The notes below the pieces were generated by a model that saw only the letters and a program-made list of their open reading frames with translations, had not been told where the DNA came from and did no database searches. Positions 51,779-63,705 of a stretch of 64,000 nt of DNA are shown here, one piece after another. A program made the translations under genes and the position numbers. How positions within the stretch are numbered: position 1 is the stretch's first letter; every line of letters begins with the position of its first letter. The stretch is from Rotaria sp. Silwood1 (taxonomy: Eukaryota > Rotifera > Eurotatoria > Philodinida > Philodinidae), in assembly GCA_905250075.1 (NCBI GenBank), contig CAJNOP010000022.1, positions 922,152 through 986,151 of the forward strand. Direction: 5' to 3'.

Positions 51779-53194
51779 GTATATAACTGATGAGATCTAT
51801 TCGTTTTCTATATATTATTAAGAAAAAAGAAAACTTTGTAAAATTTCTACACTTCATATTATTTGATTTGATATATGATCAAGTCAAAGAAAAGTGGCAT
51901 TGTCCCATAATGTATAGTAAAACGAGTAGTGCCAGTTAAATAATCAGAGCGCGACAATGAACATCTGTATATCAATGATATCAATTTCACATTGTCTCTA
52001 ACGTTTACTACTAGAACAGATTGTTATCAAAAAAAAAAGAAAAAGAAAAGAAAAGATATGAAAATTCTTCACTTATTTTTCTCTAGATAAGATGTTGAAA
52101 TCTAAAGAAACTATGCCGACAATAACTAAAGTAAACGAATGAATTGGAACAAGATAATAAAGAACTAAAAGATATAATCGATTGATTTATAATGAAACTA
52201 TTTTTCATCAACAAAAAAATATTACAAATGTTCTTATGACAACAAATCTGAAATGAATAGAATTTGAATAAATATTCTTAAATCTATAAGATATGAAGAA
52301 AAATATCTAATTGTTTCCTAATCATTTTCTTTATTTGATTGACAACTGTACATATTTTCTTTTGATGAACAAAAGGAAATAAAGACAGCATGCATCTTCA
52401 GTATTGTCTTATGTAATTGAGCGTGTGTTTCGTCTGACCCCTTCAGGCACTCGATTGGATTAACCGTAAAAGATTACCGATTGACTAGCTACTGTCTGTG
52501 CATGTCTTATGCTATGGTCTATATGTCATCGAAAACCGATTAGCGCGTCGAGTGATTGTTTGTTGTTGTTTTGGTTCTGATGAAGAAGAAGAAAAGTGCG
52601 CGCCAAGTGTAACATTCTAATTATCTAATCATTGCTGATAGAAATTAGTCTGCTTCTGAATGTGAATACTTAACAGAGACAAAAAGAAAAATTGTATATA
52701 TTTCTATAATCGTTGATGAAACAAAGATTAAAAACGAATATTTCATTTTTTATTTTTGCATAGTTTATTGATGAGCATATTTCATGTGAGATAAACACCA
52801 GTAAGATCATTAAATGAACTTTATAATCATGTATTGTTTTTATTCTCTCATCAATGATGATCAGTCTATCACATACATCAATGTATACTTGTAAATTTCT
52901 AAACGAAATTGATGACTGTTATATTTGATAGAGTATTTTTCCTAAGGGATCATTTAGAAAAAGGAAAACGGAAGAATAATATACATATATAGCAAGAATT
53001 GGAAAAGGTCATTTATGTATACAGACAAACACCCTTATTCTAATGACCAGTCAATCTTTTCACCTTTGTTCTAACCTTCAGACATAAACCAGAAAAACTA
53101 GATAAATGCGCATGCAAATGTAGATCACAAAAATTTAACCTTCTGTTGCCCACTGGCCGTTTTATGATGCAATCATTATTATTACTATTATCAA

Positions 53195-53223
53195 ATGATG
53201 ATGATGATGATGATGATGATGAT
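53195..53223. repeat. GAT microsatellite
   Basis: About nine consecutive GAT units lie in the gene-poor region. Confidence 0.9.
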
Positions 53224-56200
53224 CGATTGATTAAAAAAAAAGAAAAAAAAAGAAGGGAGACAATCTGACACCTAGACATTTGCACGCACACATCAATGAT
53301 GAAGTTCAAAACGTACCCGATTGTATGTGTTGTAATTTTGGAGGATGACAAAATTGAAGTACAACAGTAGTAGTCAATCGATTCTTGTGAATTATGGGTC
53401 TATTCTTTTTCTCTCATCCAATTTTTTTTTCTCTTTTGCTGTTGAGCATTGGCCGTGTTGATTGAACGAGTAAAGAAAAATGATACTTCTCGTTCTCTCT
53501 CTCTCTCTTTTTCTATAATTCTCATTACCCCCTCCTTATCCGTATACACACGTGCCAATTTTAATAGTCAACAATACAGATGTGAACTTCGAGAATTTGC
53601 AATTGTCAAAACAATAAAATAAAATTATTTATTCTATTTTTTTTTCCTAATTAAAAATCTCTGTGGGATATTATTTTTATTTTCAATAATGAGACTTTAG
53701 TTAGAAAAATCTTCTTTCTCAATAATATCTATCGAACAACAATATATATAAATATTCACTCTCAATTTCTATCGAGAAACACGATATATAAATATTATTG
53801 TTATTAGTTTAAATTTCAAAAAAAAAGGACTATTCAAGCATTAAACGAGTTTCAAGTTGATCACTGATAAGTTCAAGACAACTTTTATAATAGATCAAAA
53901 AAAAAAAAACGAAAGAACATAATGTCAATTTTATTTTATGAATCATTACATATATATATATGTATTTTTTTATTAATCTTATATAATATTACACATGTCT
54001 TGAGAAAAAAGAAAGTCTCTAATGACAAATAAACATTTGAAATAATGCACTGATCGAATTAGTAATTGATCATTCTTTCAAGGATCTCTCTATTGAGCAA
54101 ATGGATGTTCAAGTAGATCGAATGTATGTATGCCCAATGGGCATATTGAATTAAAAGAACAATAATATGTATAAGAAATTCAGTTTTTATTTCTTGCTTC
54201 ATTCATCGAAAACTTTTATCAATATCATTTTCTTATTCAATAGTATAGTAAATTTAAAAAATAATAAAAAAAAAACTTGATTGAACTTTTTCTTTTCGAT
54301 TATTATTATTCTTGTTGTTGTTACCTTTGCGTGATCATGCAGCAGACAGATACGGTGACACATGTTCGCGTTTGAACACCTACCGCCTGTCTCAATGATT
54401 GTCATCATTTGTATTTCTTTTCTCTTGTGTGAAAGATTTTCATTCATTAATAAGAAGACAACTCCCTCTAGTGAGAATTCGAGGGTGAGATGCACAAGCT
54501 TAAATTCATGTATTCAAAAGGTAATCGTTTGACGAACACTTAAAGTATTGAGAACAATGTCGAAGTAGGCTCTCTATATTTTTTTTTACAAGTACATAGG
54601 AGAAGAGGCGAACATACTTGAGTGACTGAATTGTACCGATCATTATTAAAACATGGAAGGAATAGATGCTAATTTGATGAGAAAAACGTCCCCCCTTTTT
54701 TTTTTTCTTCTTGAAAAAAAAATGATCATTGAAATGTAATTTTAAATCATTTAATCATTACTTTTGTTTTCATGAATGAGCTGACGTTTTGTTTTTTGTT
54801 TTTTGTTTTTTTTTTTGCAATAAGAAATAGTTTTTGTTGAAGTTCACATGCATATTTAATCATGCGATTGAGTATGATAAGCATAAATTGGTTATGCTGG
54901 TCGGTAACTTGCTATCATCAGTCAAAAAAGAAAAAGCTTCCGGCTAGAAAAGCATCTATTAATGAATAAAGACTATCTTTTGTGAAATACTTGACCGAAT
55001 AGATAGTGAAAAAGCACAAGACAAAAAAAAAGTGACCGTCTGTTCTATGTTTTGTCAATAAACACGTGCGAATGAACTGATAGAAAGATTGACAAGTGAA
55101 TATGACAGGATGTTGACCATATGACTTGCATTTTCAATAGAGCATAACAAAGAAAAAGAGAAAATAGTAGAATTAAATAGAGAAAATTGAATGACTTTAA
55201 AATGGTACATTAAATAGAAATTAAAAATTCATTTATCAAATATGTCATACATCGTTTTTTTTTTTGTTCACAATAAATACATTTGCTGATTGTCTACGGG
55301 ATCGATGAGAGTCACATCCTTAGTTGTATTGTTTATTTTCAAAAATTTTTAATGAATGGATAGTACATGGAGAATTATAAGAGAGTAATATCAAGATAAA
55401 TATCTGACAAAAGAATAGTTCTGAATAATTCTTTGTCTCAAGTATGTCCTATCTGTTTTGGTTAGAAACAAATAAAAGAATTTGTTATTATTTGAAAACA
55501 ATTATTAGCAGTATTTGCAAATATATATATATATTGGCACTAGAAACTTTAGGAGTACTTCAGAATCTAATTTTCTGGCATTCTAAAAATAGGACTATTT
55601 TGTGTTTCTGTAATAACTTAAACGAATAAAAAAAAAAAAAGTAAAAGACATCTGCTGTAAAGTCTCATCAATAAGAGAACAGCTATGAATTCAAATTTTG
55701 CTATGTCAATGATAAGAGTCATTGACATTGTCTTTATTATCAATTTCTATGATAATTAGTGTGATATATCAACTGTTTTTTGTCTTTTGATAAACTTATG
55801 ACTATATGTAAATTTTGCAACGATAAGAGATGAATGAATATAATGGCAACCGCATGAATGAATAACATCTGTAAAAATTTTAAGATTTTGATGAAAGAAT
55901 ATATCCAAGTGTCATATTGCTTTTGAATCAGGACTATGTCCATCATATAGATCCTAATGAGCTATGAATATTCTGAAAAAAGTTTTGACTATTGATTTAT
56001 TGCTACCGAGGTATTGCATTGTTACGATACTTTTTAGTACGATGCCGTGATCCTCGTCAGGAAAAATAAGAAAACTGAGTTTGAATTTCGACTTAAAGCT
56101 TTATACAGATCCAGTCCTTAAACATGATATGATGAAAAAAAAACAAAGATGTTCATGTACAAATCCTGCAAGTTCAAAGACAGTTTTTGAAAACTATATA

Positions 56201-57639
56201 GTGCATTTCATAGAGAATTTGTCTAGCAGCACAAATTTCTATGCAACATTTTTCCTGAACATACTGATGTTATTCAAAACACTGAGTTTATTGGTTGTTA
56301 GCAACATGAATGAATACACATGTATCAATAAAAAGTTGTCTTTTAATTAATGTGGTGCTAAGTACAGCATTTGATTTCCATATTTTACGTATTTTTTGCT
56401 GTAAAAAAATCTGTACTTAGTGTCATAATATTCTAGAGAACGGTAAGTTGCTAGAAATTTGTTCGAACTGTATCAGGGATATCCACATCTCGAGATGATC
56501 CAACCGTTTTTTGAATCTTCAACAAGAATTTTCATTCATCTTCGGTATATTTTGCAAAATGGTGATTTTGACACTTTTGTCTTCATACTTTACTCGAAAT
56601 AAATGAAATTGGTGAGCTAGTCTCCAGTCAGTGATTGTGAACAAGAGAAATAATGAAAACCTTTGACAGAACAGAATCGAATCTAGGTGAAATCATTTAT
56701 CGCTCTTATGTTAATTGAAATCCTATTGCCATAGACTGAAATCTCTTTATACCACATTTACGTAATTCTTGCGTACTGAAATATGTACTATTTTTTTATT
56801 CATGCATCAAAGAAAATACTAGATTTGCAGGGAATCTTTTTCTGCATGAAGTTCTTATAACTATTTGAAATCAAAATCGATTATATCTCTTCACCTCCAT
56901 ACTTTTGTTGCATTACAAATAGCAAGAGTGAAAAAGTTTATTGCAATTCCAGCAACAGAGTGGATATACATCTCACTAAGAGTGCATTATTCTAAATTTT
57001 ATCCTCTATCTACATAGCACTAGAGTAACGGTTTTACTTCTGACATTCTAAATATAAGAGTTTTCTATGGGAAAATATTCTCTACAAAACCACACTGTTA
57101 AAAAATTTTTACTATCTTCAGTGCGTGAATAAGACAGTATAAGAGTGTTTATATATGATTGATGTACATATAGCTAGCAGACAAGTAAAAGAATTTTTCA
57201 ACATGAAATTTCTGTTCAAATAGAATATCTGACGTAATTTGCACTGCTCTTACTAATTATATATTAAACAATAAAATTAGATAAATATTACTGTTTGCAA
57301 AATGAAAATTGATTTCACCCATACTCATAAATTCTTTATTCATGTTCCAAAAATAAAGAGCATCAATACCATATTGTTTGCCTTATTGTTCTCGTCAATT
57401 AACAACTAGTGAAACTTTATCTGAACTATACATGTCCAAAAGTATCTCTTCACATACAAGAATGATCTATCTACAATATACTGTTCTAACTTCATTAAAA
57501 TGTCATCCTTCACAAACACTAACAAGTCTTAATTCATCATTATCTACTAATCGTCCACAACATTGACTTGAAGAATCAACTCCATATCTATGAAAAAAAA
57601 AATTATTTTTTTCTCGATTATTTATTCTTTTTCATCATT

Positions 57640-57745
57640 ATGACACATATTGATGATAGAAAAATGATAAATATAAAACATTTAGATATGACATGTATAC
57701 AATTATTAACATCAAAAACAAATGATCCGAATATATTGTTTGATG
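57640..57745 (+). CDS. Candidate first coding exon, unknown protein
   Basis: The ATG at 57640 opens 35 codons with the A/T-ending codon use of the real exons in this window (THIDDRKMINIKHLDMTCIQ, then LLTSKTNDPNILFDG). They end at a strong GTAAGT donor in phase 1. No continuation exon was found before the kinase gene at 63 kb. The LTR retrotransposon inserted 157 bases downstream, inside what would be the first intron. The family is not recognised. A chance frame or a broken gene is equally possible. Confidence 0.35.
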
Positions 57746-57897
57746 GTAAGTTAGAAATCTTGGTGTGATCCATTGATTGTTTTTTTTATCCTAGGAATGA
57801 AATGATTTATATACAAATTTAAGTAATTATGCATAGTCAATTAAACAAAACTTAATAATTCATAAAGTTTTTTTTATTTAACTAAATTTTATTCATA

Positions 57898-57902
57898 CAT
57901 AT
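57898..57902. repeat. Target-site duplication, left copy
   Basis: CATAT directly before the 5' LTR is repeated directly after the 3' LTR at 59807-59811. A 5-base duplication is typical of LTR-retrotransposon integrase. Confidence 0.85.
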
Positions 57903-58120
57903 TGTGCCGATATTGATGACACGGCTCGCTGCTCTTCCTCTTTCCTCTTTCCTCTTTCTCTCTCTATTGTTCTATCTGTGTCGTCTCTCTCCCTTTGTTT
58001 CTGTATCATATATAAGCGTGTGTTGAATGTGAAATAGACACACTCTGGATATGTGAAATAGCTGAATAAACATCATTGCCGAGAATGGCGAAAAGCTATT
58101 CAATCCAGTTTGTCGTTACA
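57903..58120 (+). repeat. 5' LTR
   Basis: 218 bases, TGTGCC to GTTACA. It contains a pyrimidine-rich stretch (CTCTTTCC repeats), a TATA box TATATAAG at 58009-58016 and a poly(A) signal AATAAA at 58065-58070, giving a plausible U3-R-U5 layout with R about 40 bases after the TATA box. Confidence 0.93.
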
Positions 58121-58135
58121 TGGCGACTCTGGCAG
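58121..58135 (+). other. Primer-binding site
   Basis: TGGCGACTCTGGCAG starts at the first base after the 5' LTR. The TGG pairs with a tRNA CCA end. The implied tRNA 3' end (CTGCCAGAGTCGCCA) resembles the arginine tRNA used by insect 412/mdg1-type elements; this is from memory and needs checking against the host tRNAs. Confidence 0.75.
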
Positions 58136-58472
58136 ACCTCGGCCATTACATCTCGACCCTGGTTGCTGAATCATTGCAAGTTCTGAATGGAAGTCAAGTC
58201 GTGTCAGAACCAATAACAATTCAACATCATGAACCACGACTAGAGATGTGCAGATGACACAATACATCATCATGCCGACCGGCATAGGCGACACTCTCTA
58301 AGTTCGTCACAACTGGCAACTCTGGTTAATGAATCCTGAAAAATCTTCTCGAATTTAGTCTTTATCAACAGCTACAACATTATGAAGGTGATTCAAGAAG
58401 TTAATCGAAGCGCAGCGGCTAATCAACTACTGTGCAGTGTGTGAAGTAGCAAGTATTAATTCAATTAATATA

Positions 58473-58727
58473 ATGATGAACCTCCTCAACGGTTTGGACG
58501 ACGGCGACCTCCGGTGGACAAGCGTTGGCAGGAATTTTTATGAAAAACAGAAGCAATTATATGAACAAAAGAAATTGATAAGTAAATATTTGAATAGCTG
58601 CGAGAACGACCCAGCCGATCGAACAGTCGAGTCATCCGTGAGAAGAATGACATGGAAGTGGTCCACTTCTACTGCGTGGCGACGCATTATATTAGCAGAA
58701 GTTATATACCGGCTATATAACACATGA
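58473..58727 (+). CDS. Small open frame inside the LTR element
   Basis: An 84-residue frame (MMNLLNGLDDGDLRWTSV ... VIYRLYNT), with some coding-like composition and a Lys/Gln-rich middle. No CCHC knuckle, protease or polymerase motif is present. It could be a remnant of a gag start or meaningless. It is the longest frame in the element. Confidence 0.3.
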   Translation: MMNLLNGLDDGDLRWTSVGRNFYEKQKQLYEQKKLISKYLNSCENDPADRTVESSVRRMTWKWSTSTAWRRIILAEVIYRLYNT

Positions 58728-59574
58728 AATTAGAAAAAATTAGTCGTTAACAACATCTGAAGCGCAATTGAAAACATAAATTATTCGTCTCGTCAACAAG
58801 GAAAAAGAAGAAAACAAACAAGGGTAGAAGAGGCTGAATTTTAATTGTATAACTGCCGCAAGCAATGTCATTTCATTTATCATCAATACACCATCTGCAC
58901 GCAATCCAACTCATTATCTTATATATCCAACGTCGCATGAATGTTAGATAAACAAAACAAGCGGGAAAAAAAAGTCGATTATCTTTTAACTGATAAAAGT
59001 GATGAAACGTGTGAAAAAGTTTCTTTTCTTTCCATTGCCCAGAGGGTGCATAAATTTTTCTATTCTTTCGTACCGCGTTGATGCGTTACATTTGATTAAA
59101 TTAAATAAGAAATGTGACAACTTTTCGTTTTTTTTGTGAAGAATTACTAGAAAATTGACTTTTGTGATATTATATTGATTTGTATAACTATTTAATGTAT
59201 TCTTTGATTAGCGCTGTGATGCTCAGCTATTTGTTACTAATAATTTTTTTTAATGTGATGTGCTAAGATACTCTGATTCTGGACTGGAAAAAGAAATTCT
59301 TTTAAACACTGTGTATACACTAGACTAAAGTCTCTATATGTAACTGTTCATTGCGTTTTTTTTTGTAAAGTGTCTGAAAAAAAAGAAGATAATTCAAGCG
59401 ATTGTTATTAGTGTTATTGATTGATATTGTTTATATCCGACTTTTTATTGTATGATAATCGTCAAAATGATCAACTTTTGATGTGTTCTGTTACGTTATT
59501 GTTTCTCTTCGCTACTTACCATTGTTTCATTTAATTTTTTTGGATATTGTAAAGACGCTCAGGAGCGCGTCTGA

Positions 59575-59588
59575 TCTGAGTGGGAGGG
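59575..59588 (+). other. Polypurine tract
   Basis: The sequence ends GAGTGGGAGGG directly before the 3' LTR, the expected position for plus-strand priming. Confidence 0.75.
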
Positions 59589-59806
59589 TGTGCCGATATT
59601 GATGACACGGCTCGCTGCTCTTCCTCTTTCCTCTTTCCTCTTTCTCTCTCTATTGTTCTATCTGTGTCGTCTCTCTCCCTTTGTTTCTGTATCATATATA
59701 AGCGTGTGTTGAATGTGAAATAGACACACTCTGGATATGTGAAATAGCTGAATAAACATCATTGCCGAGAATGGCGAAAAGCTATTCAATCCAGTTTGTC
59801 GTTACA
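59589..59806 (+). repeat. 3' LTR
   Basis: 218 bases, with no difference from the 5' LTR that I can find. It is followed by the right CATAT target duplication at 59807-59811. Confidence 0.93.
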
Positions 59807-59811
59807 CATAT

Positions 59812-62800
59812 CATTATCAAAAAAGTTTAGAGAAAAATAAAGATAACTATTAGATATAGTGTATCCTTCAATGACAGTTTTACTATTATTTTATGACTGT
59901 TTGTCAAAACAATCCGATTTCTTCTTACAATAAATAGTTTCATACTTCTATAAGACACACATTGCGTATTTCGAAGAAAAATATAATTTTTGTGGCTGTC
60001 CTATCCTCTCGTAACAAGGGTAGTAAGAATGACTTGGGTACTTTTTCTTAGTAATGGAGAAAGACGTTAAATGGCATTAATAACTGTTCTAGATATTTCT
60101 ACACAGATAACTAATTATATCATGAATATCAAAAATGATGATTAGTGATGTATTGGTTTGTCATAGTTGTCATTTACTTAACACAAAGAGCATGAACTGA
60201 TCAAATTCTAACTATTAGAGAATAGTCACTATGAATATTTTGACTTTTATCAAACTGCATAATAGAATGTTAACACGAGTAATCATAACAAACGATTACT
60301 CTTCGAAGACAATTATCATTTGTGAGAGATTCTCCAGCTGATGTGTTTTGCATTTATACCCAAATTGAGGGTGTGGGTGGGTGTTGGTATGGGTCTGAGT
60401 GTGGGTCGGTGTCGGGGGTGAGGGTGGTGTGAGTCTTCTCTTCACCAATACAGCCACAGCCACACCCACATCCCCACACCCTCACACCCACACCCACACA
60501 CACCCACACCCACACTCACACATGATGGTGATCAGACGACTTCTCTTTCATAATTGTAGCCTATTGACCATATGCATTATGTGTAATCCTAGAGTCAATC
60601 ACTGCAGAAGCTCTTTTAGATGTTGGTTAATTGGAATAGATAATCTCACAACCAGTATTATGCAGCCGACTTCTGACATAAAATAAACTCGCATTAATTT
60701 GACCGTAAAAGCAATCAGTATGTAAAGTTTATGTACGTACAATGCCGAGCGGCGATGTAGGATAATTTACGCTGGCCGAATTTGGTAGAACTATGATGTA
60801 TATAAAACGAAAATACGACCGTCAATCATGGACTAAATTTACGATACAATATGGGATTTTAGCGAACCGCATTAAACCGTTTATGGTCGTAAAGGCTCTG
60901 TGGTCGAACTGTATACGAGCACCACAACAAAGTATACGATTGATAGAAATGAGAATGATTTTTCGCAATGATTTTCATTTCGGAAAACATACGATACAAT
61001 ATGAAATATTCTCCATCAGAGATCAATTTGAATTCTCGCATTGTGCTCAGTCAACACATTAGTGTTTTAACCATTAGTCAAGAACATATGGAGAGATCGA
61101 TCACTGATCGAGATTGAAACATCTTCAAATCGTCTGATTAGGATCAAACTGACTCGATGCAATTAGATCTTAGGATCTCGTCTACTTGTACTTCAAGAGT
61201 AATTGCTGATAATCCAAGTGAAACTGGAAAAAAAGAAACTATTCAATTTTCCATAAAAAAACAGATGCGTCAAACAAGGAACTTCAATCATGTTTTCAGA
61301 ATGACTATATTGTGAAAAAAACATTGAAAACACAAGTACTGTTCATTTATTTTTTGGACACAGACAATCTTTCGGATACATACTGAAGTGTACAAACCAA
61401 ACTTACTTTTTCTGTTGTGGGTGAGGACATTTCGATTACCAACACGCTTGCTAATCCACACACACCTTGTAGATAATTAAATCATCAATTGATAGCGTTG
61501 GCAGGCATTAATAGAGTTCTCGTTGTGATGAGCTTCACGATGACGACAAAAGAAGTTGTTTGATTCCAGTAAAACGTGAACATCTTCAACGGAAGAGCGA
61601 CTTACGATAGATTCCGAGAACAATAATTCGTTTTTTTTTCGAAAATCGATATTCATGCCTCGCACCGCGTTTCCTATTTGACTGAAATTCGAATACTATC
61701 TGGTTGTATGAGAAAGTTGAAAGCTAAATCTACATGGTACAAATTCTTCTAGAGGATCACGAGATGATAGCAAAACTAGAAGTCTCATTTCGTGACATGA
61801 GCAGATCTCAGGAAATCGATTGTTTGGAAACTGGATCTTGGTGAAAATTTCATCATAGATGCAGTCTCTAGCACGGAGTCTCTTCTGAAATTCTTGAACT
61901 TTTCCGTCCTTAGATTACGCATATTGTTCTTCAAGTACGTTCAACTGGAAGTAAGCTGATAGAACCAATATCTTTACATACACTCATCGGAAAAGAACTT
62001 GTTAATAAAAATAATTCTTATAACTAATTAAAATCAAACTGTAAAGGATCGTGTCCTCTGTTCACTCTAGTTTTGTCCATATATATCTGATTCATATGTA
62101 ATATCAGAATGATTTTAATATTTTTAATACCTTCTTTGGTTCTTATACCATGCATTTTCTAGCTCATAACCATAATTTAACTTTTTTTCCAAGCAGTAAC
62201 GAATTCTATTTTATTCCATAGTCAATTAGAATTTGATCGTTGATATTCCTTTCACTTATACTTGTATCATGTGATGAATAAACGATTGTAGACAGTATTA
62301 AATCATTAAAGAACTCATGTTGTCTTTTTTTTTCTTCAAGCCATTTGTTGTTTGTCAGTATTAAACTGCATATATTTATTATTACATACAACTTTTACTG
62401 TACATGTATATAATCATTTTAAAGTAATAATCTTTTCGATTATTTCATGAATTAAAAATTAACAAAGGAACAAGACTTTTGACATTCATTGAAAACTTTT
62501 CCTACAGTTAAAAGAGTTTTTGTGTTTAGTGAAATCAATACTTTATATGTTAATACATGCCTATATTTAAAAAAAGTATATCTTTATCATTAACAGTAAA
62601 TGAAACGTTCTTATTATTTGATAAGTATTTCGTTTCACAATAACAGTAATTACGCCATACAATTTTCTTTTAGTTTCTAATCTGTATATCAGCACTGCTA
62701 AATTGTAAGTCTACAGATGTCGTAAGTATTCATCTAAAAGATTATTTATTTTGCATTTTTATAGAGTTCAATAACTAGAAAGGTAGAGTTTAGGTAACGA

Positions 62801-63034
62801 CATCAATAATGAAGCTGTCTTTAGCTTATGACAGCTAATAGAAGAAAGCTAGATTGACGTACTCATTATTTTCTTATTTTTTTTTTCTTTGTGAATTATT
62901 TTATTCTTCTGTTGTTTTTTTAGATGAACATAGGCTTTGATGAACTGATATATGATTGTTTTGATTATTTATCTAGAAAATCTTTTTTATTTTTTTTAAC
63001 AAAAAAAATTTAATATAATCAATATTTTTTTCAC
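59812..63034. other. Spacer between LTR element and MAK-like kinase
   Basis: Apart from the telomere-like tract at 60367-60522, this region shows no convincing gene. The stretch 60740-61060 is richer in GC and contains ACGATACAATATG twice (about 60841 and 60989), which suggests a small dispersed or tandem duplication. The last few hundred bases should hold the kinase promoter. Confidence 0.45.
60367..60522. repeat. Telomere-like TGTGGG / CCCACA inverted tract
   Basis: A degenerate G-rich run (60367-60432: GGGTGTGGGTGGGTG and variants) is followed, after a 20-base spacer, by a C-rich run (60452-60522: CACACCCACACCCACACAC and variants). The two are rough reverse complements. The unit TGTGGG corresponds to the telomere repeat I recall for bdelloid rotifers. 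The orientation, G-rich then C-rich, is the one produced by end-to-end joining of two telomeres; a simple palindromic microsatellite is the alternative. Confidence 0.6.
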
Positions 63035-63705
63035 ATGGAAAAATATAAAATAATCAAACAACTTGGTGATGGTACATATGGAAGTGTTTTACTTGCTCAA
63101 GTTAAAGATTCACCACAAGAAAAAGTTGCTATTAAACGGTAAAAATATAAATTATTTATTTGTGTCAATGATTTGTTTATTTGTTTTTTTTTTTAATTAT
63201 TTATTCTTAGAATGAAAAAGAAATATTGTAAGTTGAATAGAAGTTTTAATTTTTATAAATGAATTATATATCGATTTCTAGATTCATGGCAAGAATGTAT
63301 GGATCTACGAGAAGTTAAAGTAATGGATAAAGTTAATTATTTATTGAAAAAAAAAATTTTGAAATTTTCATTTGATAGGCTTTACAAAAAATTCGTCATG
63401 CTAATGTTATTAAATTAAAAGAAGTTATAAGAGAAGATAATAATTTATATATGATTTTTGAAGTAAATTTATTTTGAATAGATTTTCTTTGATAAAAATT
63501 TTTATTTTATTTTTTTCAGTACATGAATGAAAATCTTTATGAATTAATGAAAAAACGGTAAATATTTTAATTACTTCTAAGATACGAGATATATATGATT
63601 GTTTTCTTTTTCTTTTTTTTTATAGAGACCGATTATTTCCAGAGACAAGTGTTCGTAATGTTATTTTTCAACTACTTCAAGGATTAACTTATATGCATAA
63701 ACTTG
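63035..63705 (+). CDS. MAK/ICK (RCK family) protein kinase, 5' part
   Basis: Six exons (63035-63138, 63211-63227, 63282-63319, 63379-63462, 63520-63557, 63626-63705) join in phase to the first 120 residues; the rest lies beyond the window. MAK/ICK kinases act in cilia, limiting length and intraflagellar transport. The N-lobe shows the Gly loop GDGTYGSV (11-18), the ATP-binding Lys34 (VAIKR), the helix-C Glu51 ([12 protein letters not shown]), and [32 protein letters not shown], close to MAK's [16 protein letters not shown]. It ends at GLTYMHKLG, just before the expected HRD catalytic loop. The ATG matches the family start ([16 protein letters not shown]). The last intron runs to the end of the window. 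Confidence 0.93.

Larger units (their letters stand above)
48059..57639. other. Long gene-poor region with microsatellites
   Basis: These 9.6 kb contain no convincing coding sequence on either strand, in contrast to the gene density left of 28 kb. The region is rich in TA runs (for example 50585-50620, 51757-51778), a GAA run (about 48854-48876) and a GAT run (53195-53223). A promoter-like cluster lies at 48424-48520. It could be a regulatory landscape for the LRR receptor, a very long first intron of a plus-strand gene, or non-genic DNA. Longer open frames such as 48656-49015 (minus) come from simple repeats. Confidence 0.5.
57903..59806 (+). mobile_element. Complete non-autonomous LTR retrotransposon (1,904 bases)
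   Basis: The element has two LTRs of 218 bases that read identical base by base, each starting TGTGCC and ending GTTACA (TG...CA termini). It is flanked by 5-base CATAT duplications. A primer-binding site follows the 5' LTR with no gap, and a purine tract precedes the 3' LTR. The 1,468-base interior encodes no gag, protease, reverse transcriptase, RNase H or integrase, so it must have been mobilised in trans, as TRIM/LARD-type elements are. Identical LTRs imply a very recent insertion. It would land in the intron of the candidate gene at 57640. The interior is richer in GC than the host flanks at its left end. Confidence 0.92.

Noticed and set aside
60793-61062. 89-codon plus-strand frame in a GC-richer patch
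   Set aside because: It contains a repeated ACGATACAATATG word and no domain. Coding status is not supported.
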